6,899 nucleotides of DNA. Source: Bacillota bacterium (GTDB lineage Bacteria > Bacillota > Clostridia > Peptostreptococcales > Anaerovoracaceae). The stretch spans positions 1 through 6,899 of the forward strand of contig JAQSXD010000197.1 in NCBI GenBank assembly GCA_029266295.1. Reading direction: 5' to 3'. A model generated the notes under the pieces. The model saw nothing but the letters and a program-made list of their open reading frames with translations. It was not told the origin of the DNA and did not search any database. Shown one piece after another: positions 1 through 5,309 of the stretch; position 1 is the stretch's first letter; each line of letters begins with the position of its first letter. A program made the position numbers and the translations under genes.

Positions 1-1470
1 ACAGTGGTTCATACGACAGCAGGCTTTATTGCATTGGCCGGCTTGATTGCTGTTGGGAAGAGGAACAAACCAAAGAACAGCAGATCCAATATTCCGTTTG
101 CTGCACTGGGGGTCTTTATTTTATGGTTTGCCTGGTTTGGTTTCAACGGAGGAAGCATCCTTTCATTCAACGATAAAGTAGGGCTCATACTTCTCAATAC
201 AAACCTTGCAGCCGCCTCTGGAATGGCAGGTGCTTTAGCAGTCAATCTGCTGCTGTCCCGGAACGGGGGATATCTGATTTCAATCTTCAACGGAACCTTA
301 GGCGGGCTGGTTGCCATAACTGCCGCTTCCTATTATCTTGAACCCATGTCTGCACTGATCATCGGATTGCTCTCGGGAATGGCAGTGGATCTTTCCAGTT
401 ATCTTCTGGATAAAGCCGGTATCGATGATGCGGTGGGAGCGGTACCCATCCACCTGTTTGGCGGGATCGCCGGAACCCTTTTGTTACCTTTTTTCATGAA
501 AGCAGAGATGCTGCATACTTCAGACAGGCTGAGCCAATTTCTTGTCCAACTGCTTGGTCTTGGCGTCAACTTTTGCTGGGCGTTCGGCATGTCGTATTTG
601 ATGTTTCGCCTCATAGACAAGACGGTGGGTCTTCGCATAACAGCGGAGGAGGAGGAAAAAGGGCTGAATATTGTAGAATTTGCAGATATCTATTCCTGGG
701 AAAAGTATATGGAAATCAGTGGTTACGAGAAAGAGATTCAAGACAAAAACGATCTGCTGAGAAAACAAGCCCGGCTCCTTGCGGTGACAGAGGAGCAGGA
801 AAAGACCAAGCTTGCAAGAGATCTTCATGACGGCGTAGGGCAAAGTCTCGCAGCGTTGAAGCTCATACTGGGTATGACAAAAAAACAGCTGGAATCATCC
901 GTACAGGATGAGCAGCAGCGCGGAAATACCGATGACAAGCGACGTCGAAGTGTCCTTCAAAATACGGATAAGGCGGTGGTTTTGACGGAGAATTCGATCT
1001 CGGAGATCAGAAATGTACTCAATAATCTCAAACCAAAACCGCTGGCTGAGAATGGCCTGGAGGGAGGCCTGACGGCAATGACCGAGGATATCAATCATAC
1101 GGGAACGCTGACCTGCTCGCTGGTCATACAAAGACCGATTCCTCACTTCGACGAGACGGTTACTTTGAACATCTACCGTGTCATACAGGAAGCATTGACC
1201 AATGTGGTCAAGCATGCTGATGCCAAAACCGTTCAAATTATAGCTGGTGCAAAGTCTTCGGGCGCTTACGATGGCAGTGCAGGGTCTGAACTATATGCCT
1301 TTCATATTCAGGATGACGGAATCGGATTTGAAGCAAATAAGAACGATTTCGGTGTAGGAATTCCATCCATGGCAGACCGGATCAAGATGCTGGGAGGGAA
1401 GTTCAGGATTGACAGTACAGCGGGAAAGGGAACCAGAATTATCGTGGAGGTGCCGGTTGCAGATGCGTGA
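1..1470 (+). CDS. Amt ammonium-transporter domain fused to a NarL/DegS-type sensor histidine kinase (5' partial)
   Basis: The frame is open at base 1, so the start and roughly the first 165 residues of the Amt fold are outside the window; the GTG at 4 is internal. Codons 1-206 give about seven hydrophobic segments (near 5-20, 30-52, 65-87, 91-114, 117-137, 149-166, 177-206) matching the second half of an Amt/Mep/Rh protein, including WFAWFGFNGG and both pore histidines (codon 4 in VVHTTAG, codon 151 in PIHLFGG). The Amt C-terminal signature (RITAEEEEKGLN) is kept. A charged, coiled-coil-like linker (about codons 235-270) then leads to a HisKA_3 domain with the phosphoacceptor motif RDLHDGVGQ (His codon 276, bases 826-828). 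A HATPase domain follows with N-box EALTNVVKHA (Asn at 1201-1203), G1 box DDGIGF (from 1312) and G2 box GVGIPSMADRI (from 1351). I infer that the membrane part senses or conducts ammonium and the cytoplasmic kinase phosphorylates the regulator encoded next. Amt-kinase fusions such as Kuenenia Ks-Amt5 are known. Domain calls are firm; the ligand is inferred. Confidence 0.93.
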   Translation, partial: TVVHTTAGFIALAGLIAVGKRNKPKNSRSNIPFAALGVFILWFAWFGFNGGSILSFNDKVGLILLNTNLAAASGMAGALAVNLLLSRNGGYLISIFNGTLGGLVAITAASYYLEPMSALIIGLLSGMAVDLSSYLLDKAGIDDAVGAVPIHLFGGIAGTLLLPFFMKAEMLHTSDRLSQFLVQLLGLGVNFCWAFGMSYLMFRLIDKTVGLRITAEEEEKGLNIVEFADIYSWEKYMEISGYEKEIQDKNDLLRKQARLLAVTEEQEKTKLARDLHDGVGQSLAALKLILGMTKKQLESSVQDEQQRGNTDDKRRRSVLQNTDKAVVLTENSISEIRNVLNNLKPKPLAENGLEGGLTAMTEDINHTGTLTCSLVIQRPIPHFDETVTLNIYRVIQEALTNVVKHADAKTVQIIAGAKSSGAYDGSAGSELYAFHIQDDGIGFEANKNDFGVGIPSMADRIKMLGGKFRIDSTAGKGTRIIVEVPVADA

Positions 1471-2101
1471 TAAAATCAAGATCTATCTGGCGGATGATCA
1501 TAAAATCCTTCGAGAATCCCTGAATATCCTTCTAGGCCAGGAGGAGAACATCCTTGTAGTGGGAGAGGCAGATGACGGGCTGACGGTGGAGGAAGGAATC
1601 AGAACTGCAGGAGCAGATGTCCTGATCCTTGACATCTCCATGCCAAAACGGAGCGGGCTGGATGTGGCAAAAAATCTTATGAGACAATACCCCGATCTTA
1701 AGATTATCTTTCTAACCATGCACAAAAGCGAAGAGATTGTTGCCGAGGCCTTCGAAAGCGGCGCAAAGGGGTATGTGCTAAAGGAAAATGCGTTTGAGGA
1801 GCTGATCAAGGCGATTCATACTGTACAAAAGGGTAAGATCTTCGTTTCCTCAGAGCTTTCCCCGATCCTCCTGCACGGATTTTTGTCCAACGAGCGGCGG
1901 GGAAGCGATTTGTCTCTACGAGAACGGGAAATTTTGAAACTGCTGGCGGAGGGTTACAGCAATAAGGAAATCTCCGATATGCTTATGATCTCCATCAAAA
2001 CAGTAGAGACTCATCGGGCTAACATTATGCGGAAGAATAACTTCAAGAATATCACGGAACTGGTTCTTTACGCAGCCAGAAATCATCTCATCGAAATCTA
2101 A
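1463..2101 (+). CDS. NarL/LuxR-family response regulator, cognate of the Amt-kinase
   Basis: This 212-residue protein has the usual size and order of the NarL/FixJ family. The receiver domain is at about residues 5-120, with the acidic pair D11/D12, phosphoacceptor D57 (LILDISMP), T85 and K107 (GYVLKE). A LuxR-type helix-turn-helix lies at about 150-210 (LSLREREILKLLAEG, then SNKEISDMLMISIKTVETH). I chose the ATG at 1463 because it puts the family N-terminus IKIYLADDH at residues 5-13 and has GGAGGTG at 1446-1452 upstream. The longer reading from 1409 adds residues that do not fit the family. The start overlaps the kinase stop by 8 nt (ATGCGTGA), so the pair is probably translationally coupled. 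All phosphotransfer residues are present, so it should be a working partner. Its DNA targets are unknown; the next gene, amt, is the obvious candidate. Confidence 0.95.
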   Translation: MRDKIKIYLADDHKILRESLNILLGQEENILVVGEADDGLTVEEGIRTAGADVLILDISMPKRSGLDVAKNLMRQYPDLKIIFLTMHKSEEIVAEAFESGAKGYVLKENAFEELIKAIHTVQKGKIFVSSELSPILLHGFLSNERRGSDLSLREREILKLLAEGYSNKEISDMLMISIKTVETHRANIMRKNNFKNITELVLYAARNHLIEI

Positions 2102-2116
2102 AGGATTTTCCTGATT

Positions 2117-2160
2117 AAAATAAGGGTTTTGCGGTATTTCCACAGAACCCTTATTTTTTT
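2117..2160 (+). terminator. Intrinsic terminator of the kinase-regulator operon
   Basis: AAAATAAGGGTTTT (2117-2130) pairs with 2144-2157 in a 14-bp stem with one G-U pair and a 13-nt loop. The distal arm runs into an uninterrupted T tract ending at 2160. It sits 15 nt after the regulator stop codon. The A-rich proximal arm means it could also work in the opposite direction. Confidence 0.88.
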
Positions 2161-2290
2161 ATGATGAAGATGAATTCATAATCTGCGGAGATGCTGATTA
2201 ACTTAGGGCGATAAGGGTAACCTTTCAAACCTGTTCGGCCCCTTCTTGACCGGCATTCCCTATTCAAATAAGAGGAAGGAAGTGACTGAA
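2161..2290 (+). promoter_or_regulatory. Leader and presumed promoter region of amt
   Basis: The 130 bases between the terminator and the amt start must hold the amt promoter if that gene has its own transcript. I see no convincing sigma-A hexamer pair and no sigma-54 GG-N10-GC site. A near-palindrome, AAGGGTAACCTT (2213-2224), and a second ATAAGGGT word (2211-2218; the first, at 2120-2127, is in the terminator stem) are possible regulator sites. A small hairpin with 4 bp (AATC/GATT) plus 2 bp (GC/GC) and one T-T mismatch is possible at 2180-2198. AGGAAGG at 2273-2279 is the amt ribosome binding site. Confidence 0.35.
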
Positions 2291-3502
2291 ATGATCAACA
2301 GCGGTGATACAGCATTTATTATTATATGCGCTGCTTTGGTATGCCTGATGACGCCTGGTCTCGCATTCTTCTATGGCGGACTGGTTTCACGAAAAAACGT
2401 ATTGACCATCATGATGCAGAGTTTTATCTCTATGGGGGTGGTAACGATTATATGGGTTCTGGTTGGTTTTTCTCTGACCTTTGGCCCGGACATCGGTGGT
2501 ATCATAGGTGGCCTCAAGTATGCCATGCTTCAGGGGGTGGGAATGGCACCCAATGAAACCTATGGCTCCACGATTCCGTTTTTAACCTTTTTCAGTTATC
2601 AGCAGATGTTTGCCATCATAACACCTGCATTGATAACGGGAGCCTTTGCCGATCGGGTTAACTTCAAAAGTTATCTGATTTTCCTTGTGGCATGGAGCTT
2701 TTTAATCTATATTCCACTTGCACATTGGGTTTGGGGCGGAGGCTTTCTCCAGCAACTTGGTGTTGTCGACTTTGCAGGAGGTATTGTTGTCCACGCCAGC
2801 GCGGGTCTTGCTGCATTGGCATCGGTTCTGTTTGTCGGCAAGAGAAATCTTACAGATGACCAGAAGGAACCTCATAATATCACCTATGTGGCTTTAGGCA
2901 CTGGTCTGCTCTGGTTTGGCTGGTTTGGCTTTAATGCCGGCGGCGCGCTGGGAGCGAATGCAGTTGCATCTGTAGCCTTTATTAACACTGACATTGCTGC
3001 ATCTGTGGCAATGATCACCTGGCTTGCGATTTCCTGGAAGCGAGATAAAAAACCCAGCTTTGTGGGTGCGCTGACTGGTGCGGTGGCAGGCTTGGCTACG
3101 ATTACGCCGGCAGCCGGCTTTGTTGAACCTTGGGCAGCCGTCATCATCGGTCTGGTATCTGGAATTGTCTGCTATTATGCGGTACTGCTCCGTATCAAGC
3201 TTGACTGGGATGATGCCCTTGATGTATGGGGAGTTCATGGTGTAGGAGGAATACTGGGCAGCATTTTGGTAGGAGTTTTCGCTGTAGAATCCGTCAACGG
3301 AACCAGCGGGCTCATCGCCGGAAATGTGCATCAGTTCCTTGTACAGCTTGCAGGTGTTCTGATTGCATCGGTGTATGCGTTTGTAGTAACTTATCTGATC
3401 CTAAAAGTTACCAACCACTTTGTACCGGTTAGAGTAACCCCGGATGAGGAAAAAGAGGGTCTGGACGTATCGATTCATAAAGAGGTTGCTTATCATATCT
3501 AA
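2291..3502 (+). CDS. amt: Ammonium channel (Amt family)
   Basis: This 403-residue polytopic membrane protein conducts ammonium/ammonia across the cytoplasmic membrane as a trimer. From the ATG at 2291 the key positions fall at, or within two residues of, E. coli AmtB numbering: F107 of the Phe gate, W148, D160 in VDFAGG and twin-His H168 coincide, and the second pore His is at 316 in WGVHGVGG. LLWFGWFGFNAGG and DDALDVWGVH are typical, and the C-terminal tail (VTPDEEKEGLDVS) that binds PII in characterised Amts is intact. I chose 2291 because AGGAAGG (2273-2279) lies 11 nt upstream and the protein then opens with the family's N-terminal helix. In-frame TTG (2246) and GTG (2282) are worse: GTG is too close to the ribosome binding site. 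It follows the Amt-kinase operon after a terminator, suggesting regulation by it. No glnK follows, unlike the common amtB-glnK pair. Confidence 0.95.
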   Translation: MINSGDTAFIIICAALVCLMTPGLAFFYGGLVSRKNVLTIMMQSFISMGVVTIIWVLVGFSLTFGPDIGGIIGGLKYAMLQGVGMAPNETYGSTIPFLTFFSYQQMFAIITPALITGAFADRVNFKSYLIFLVAWSFLIYIPLAHWVWGGGFLQQLGVVDFAGGIVVHASAGLAALASVLFVGKRNLTDDQKEPHNITYVALGTGLLWFGWFGFNAGGALGANAVASVAFINTDIAASVAMITWLAISWKRDKKPSFVGALTGAVAGLATITPAAGFVEPWAAVIIGLVSGIVCYYAVLLRIKLDWDDALDVWGVHGVGGILGSILVGVFAVESVNGTSGLIAGNVHQFLVQLAGVLIASVYAFVVTYLILKVTNHFVPVRVTPDEEKEGLDVSIHKEVAYHI

Positions 3503-3546
3503 GGAAGCGCTGATTTTGTTGAAGTGTGCGCAGATGGTCGAGGGAA

Positions 3547-3574
3547 TTTTTCGATTGGCACACTGATCGAAAAA
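3547..3574. other. Strong hairpin downstream of amt
   Basis: TTTTTCGAT (3547-3555) is perfectly complementary to ATCGAAAAA (3566-3574). Pairing can continue with U-G, G-U and G-C to a CACA tetraloop, making a 12-bp stem. Read on the - strand it has a T-rich distal arm like a terminator; on the + strand its distal arm is A-rich. It may be a 3'-end stabiliser or a minus-direction terminator. Confidence 0.6.
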
Positions 3575-3588
3575 ATAGAATAAAACGG

Positions 3589-3628
3589 CAAAGAAAAAGT
3601 ATGCGTTGATGCGCATACTTTTTCTTTG
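3589..3628. terminator. Terminator-like 17-bp hairpin after amt
   Basis: The arms 3589-3605 and 3612-3628 are perfectly complementary over 17 bp (CAAAGAAAAAGTATGCG and its reverse complement) around a 6-nt loop. No T run follows the stem; the T-rich stretch (CTTTTTCTTT) is inside the distal arm. It probably ends amt transcripts and shields ylmC from read-through, but less canonically than the terminator at 2117. Confidence 0.7.
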
Positions 3629-3654
3629 TCCAACATAAATATCATATATGAAAT

Positions 3655-3683
3655 TTAATAGAGACAAGTCCTAACTCTATAAA
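3655..3683 (+). promoter_or_regulatory. Candidate sigma-A promoter of the ylmC-like gene
   Basis: TTAATA (3655-3660) and TATAAA (3678-3683) are separated by 17 bp, matching the -35 and -10 consensus at 4/6 and 5/6 positions. It lies downstream of the amt terminator and about 50 bp before the start codon. The -10 falls in the centre of the dyad at 3667-3692. Confidence 0.4.
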
Positions 3684-3692
3684 GTAAGGACT
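3667..3692. promoter_or_regulatory. Dyad overlapping the -10, possible operator
   Basis: AGTCCTAACT (3667-3676) and AGTAAGGACT (3683-3692) form a 10-bp inverted repeat with one mismatch around the 6-base centre CTATAA. The centre and first base of the right arm contain the candidate -10. The geometry fits an operator for a dimeric repressor, or a small RNA hairpin if transcription starts further upstream. Confidence 0.4.
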
Positions 3693-3716
3693 GGAAGAGA
3701 AAAACAGAAACAGATA

Positions 3717-3722
3717 AGGGGG
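3717..3722 (+). promoter_or_regulatory. Ribosome binding site that decides the ylmC start
   Basis: AGGGGG at 3717-3722 directly abuts the in-frame ATG at 3723 but lies 9 nt before the ATG at 3732. Only the second start leaves room for ribosome binding, so translation should begin at 3732. Confidence 0.7.
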
Positions 3723-3731
3723 ATGAAAACG

Positions 3732-4064
3732 ATGATAAGCACACAAGATCTGAAAAATAAAGAGGTTATCAACATCTATGACGGGAAAAGTCTGGGCTAT
3801 GTTTATGATATTGAGGTAAATCTTGAAAAGGGTACCATAGAGGGCATTATCGTACCTGCGCAGAGGAGCTTTTTTAGCTTTTTTGGCAGGGGCGACAATG
3901 ATTATATCATTAAATGGAAAGACATCAAACGGATCGGAGATGATGTTATACTCGTTGATGTGGCCGGTATCTTCGATACGGAAGAAACCTATGATCGAAG
4001 CTACATGACCAATATTAATGGCTATGGAAAGACGGACAGAGGCGGGGATCAAGAGGGGGAATGA
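3732..4064 (+). CDS. ylmC: YlmC/YmxH-family PRC-barrel protein
   Basis: This 110-residue soluble protein belongs to the PRC-barrel family called YlmC/YmxH, annotated in spore formers as sporulation-associated; its molecular function is not established. The core at about residues 1-78 shows the family pattern: LKNKEVINIYDGKSLGYVYD, then IEVNLEKGTIEGIIVP, a Phe-rich loop (FFSFFGRG), then DYIIKWKDIKRIGDDVILVDV. There is no signal peptide or membrane segment. Family members are usually about 80-90 residues, so the polar, acidic tail after about residue 80, ending GGDQEGE, is an extension. The order ylmC then nrdR is, from memory, common in Clostridia, where sigG often lies just upstream; here the upstream neighbour is amt, behind terminators. 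The gene is probably expressed alone or with read-through into nrdR, 125 nt downstream. The family call is confident; the symbol is by similarity. Confidence 0.85.
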   Translation: MISTQDLKNKEVINIYDGKSLGYVYDIEVNLEKGTIEGIIVPAQRSFFSFFGRGDNDYIIKWKDIKRIGDDVILVDVAGIFDTEETYDRSYMTNINGYGKTDRGGDQEGE

Positions 4065-4097
4065 AGGGCCGTAAGTAGGCTAAGAATCAGAAATAAC

Positions 4098-4126
4098 TTG
4101 CATGGGGCACAAGATATGGGTAAAAT
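4098..4126 (+). promoter_or_regulatory. Candidate promoter of the nrdR-cmk-DUF1015 operon
   Basis: TTGCAT (4098-4103) and TAAAAT (4121-4126) are spaced by exactly 17 bp. The -10 matches consensus at 5/6; the -35 keeps only TTG. A start near 4133 would give a leader of about 57 nt before nrdR. Confidence 0.4.
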
Positions 4127-4142
4127 AGAGCAAAGGTAATAT

Positions 4143-4167
4143 AGCTATTGTGTAAGATGAAGCTATT
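4143..4167. repeat. Direct repeat AGCTATT upstream of nrdR
   Basis: AGCTATT occurs at 4143-4149 and 4161-4167, 18 bp apart, just downstream of the candidate promoter. The first copy is within ATAGCTATTGTGT, whose right side (TATTGTGT) looks like half of an NrdR box, while the left half does not match. It may be an operator or may be chance. Confidence 0.3.
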
Positions 4168-4189
4168 ATCATGTAATGGAGGATAGAAG

Positions 4190-4660
4190 ATGAGATGCCC
4201 GTTTTGTGAAAATCCTGATACCAGAGTAATAGACTCAAGACCAACGGAAGAGGGACATGCCATTCGCCGCAGGAGGGAATGTGACAGCTGCAGCAAACGT
4301 TTCACCACCTATGAGAAGGTGGAGGAAATGATCTTTATGGTGATAAAAAAAGACGGAAGCCGAGAGGCTTTTGATAGAAATAAAGTGATGAACGGCATTA
4401 TAAAAGCCTGTGAAAAAAGACCGGTTTCCATTGCCTCTATCGAGAGAATTGTTGAAGAGATCGAACGCGGGCTAAACAACATGATGGAAAAGGAAGTGGA
4501 GAGCAAGTTGATCGGCGAGGTCATCATGGAGCACCTTAAGGGCTTGGATGAAGTAGCCTATGTGCGGTTTGCTTCTGTGTACCGGCAGTTTAAAGATGTA
4601 AATACTTTTATTGCAGAAATCGAGAAGCTTCTCGGAAGGGATAAGCTCAATGACAGATAA
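4190..4660 (+). CDS. nrdR: Transcriptional repressor NrdR
   Basis: NrdR is a nucleotide-sensing repressor of ribonucleotide reductase operons. The 156-residue length is typical. The N-terminal zinc ribbon is complete, with C3 and C6 in MRCPFC and C31 and C34 in ECDSCSKRFTTYE. The ATP-cone domain at about residues 49-139 shows the family pattern VIKKDGSREAFDRNKVMNGI, then KACEKRPVS, and near its end DEVAYVRFASVYRQF. The ATG at 4190 is preceded by GGAGG at 4178-4182 with 7-nt spacing, and MRCPFC is the normal N-terminus. The last 11 nt overlap cmk, so the two are co-translated. No nrd reductase gene is in the window, so the targets lie elsewhere. Autoregulation is possible given a half NrdR-box-like motif at 4146-4153, but the evidence is weak. 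Confidence 0.97.
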   Translation: MRCPFCENPDTRVIDSRPTEEGHAIRRRRECDSCSKRFTTYEKVEEMIFMVIKKDGSREAFDRNKVMNGIIKACEKRPVSIASIERIVEEIERGLNNMMEKEVESKLIGEVIMEHLKGLDEVAYVRFASVYRQFKDVNTFIAEIEKLLGRDKLNDR

Positions 4661-5309
4661 GATTAGCATCGCCATTGATGGTCCCTCCGGTGCAGGAAAG
4701 AGCACCATTGCCAAAAATGTTGCCAGGATTCTTAGAATGGATTACATTGATACCGGTGCAATGTACAGAGCCATCGGATACAAAATACGAAAAAACAACA
4801 TTACAATAGACGATCTGGAGGCATTAAGGCACATGCTTAGGGACACAGAGATTGATTTTGCCGACGGCAATATTATCCTTGACGGAACGGTTATCAATGA
4901 AAGGATCAGAACCCCTGAAATATCTAAGATCGCATCGGATGCTTCTGCCGTAGCTGAGGTTCGGGAAAAACTGGTGGCTTTGCAGCGAAACATGGCTCAG
5001 CGAAAGAGTGTTGTAATGGATGGCAGGGACATCGGCACAAATGTACTTAAGGATGCAGAATTCAAGTTTTACGTGACCGCCTCCACGGCTGAACGGGCGC
5101 GCAGAAGGTGGCTTGAACTTGCAGAAAAAGGTGAGACCATTGATCTGAAACAGGTGGAAGCAGACATCATACAGAGGGATTACAACGATTCTACGAGAAA
5201 GCTCAACCCTTTGAGGAAAGCGGAAGATGCTGTGGAACTGGATACGACAGGTCTGACAATCGAAGAAGTGACACAAAGAATATTGGAGGTTATAAAATGG
5301 CAATCGTAA
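4650..5309 (+). CDS. cmk: Cytidylate kinase (CMP/dCMP kinase)
   Basis: Cmk transfers phosphate from ATP to CMP or dCMP, giving CDP or dCDP for nucleotide supply and salvage in the cytoplasm. The 219 residues contain the P-loop GPSGAGKST (11-19), DTGAMYRA (34-41), the family's extended NMP-binding insert (about 60-115), MDGRDIGTNVL (123-133), an arginine-rich lid (RARRRW, 149-154) and the CMP-contacting pattern RDYNDSTR, with R176, D180 and R183 placed like R181, D185 and R188 of the E. coli enzyme. The ATG at 4650 has GGAAGGG at 4634-4640 with 9-nt spacing; the upstream in-frame TTG at 4611 would add 13 residues absent from the family. It overlaps nrdR by 11 nt and DUF1015 by 13 nt. From memory, cmk in related bacteria often precedes plsC, ispH or rpsA, so this nrdR-linked position is notable. 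All key residues are present. Confidence 0.97.
   Translation: MTDKISIAIDGPSGAGKSTIAKNVARILRMDYIDTGAMYRAIGYKIRKNNITIDDLEALRHMLRDTEIDFADGNIILDGTVINERIRTPEISKIASDASAVAEVREKLVALQRNMAQRKSVVMDGRDIGTNVLKDAEFKFYVTASTAERARRRWLELAEKGETIDLKQVEADIIQRDYNDSTRKLNPLRKAEDAVELDTTGLTIEEVTQRILEVIKWQS

Noticed and set aside
1409..1462. 18-codon N-terminal extension of the response regulator
   Set aside because: The added residues lie within the kinase C-terminus in another frame, do not match the receiver fold, and the ATG at 1463 has a fitting Shine-Dalgarno.
2188..2243. Possible TPP-like riboswitch before amt (GAGATGCTG and AACCTTTCAAACCTG)
   Set aside because: The conserved TPP core with its paired CTGA and CCTGAT elements is not present, and an amt target would be unexpected.
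2246..2290. Upstream TTG start for amt
   Set aside because: It has no ribosome binding site and would add 15 polar residues. Starting at 2291 aligns the N-terminal half of the protein with AmtB numbering (F107, W148, D160, H168).
2894..3331. 145-codon open frame on the - strand inside amt
   Set aside because: It lies wholly antisense to a well-conserved Amt coding region and has low-complexity, non-domain composition.
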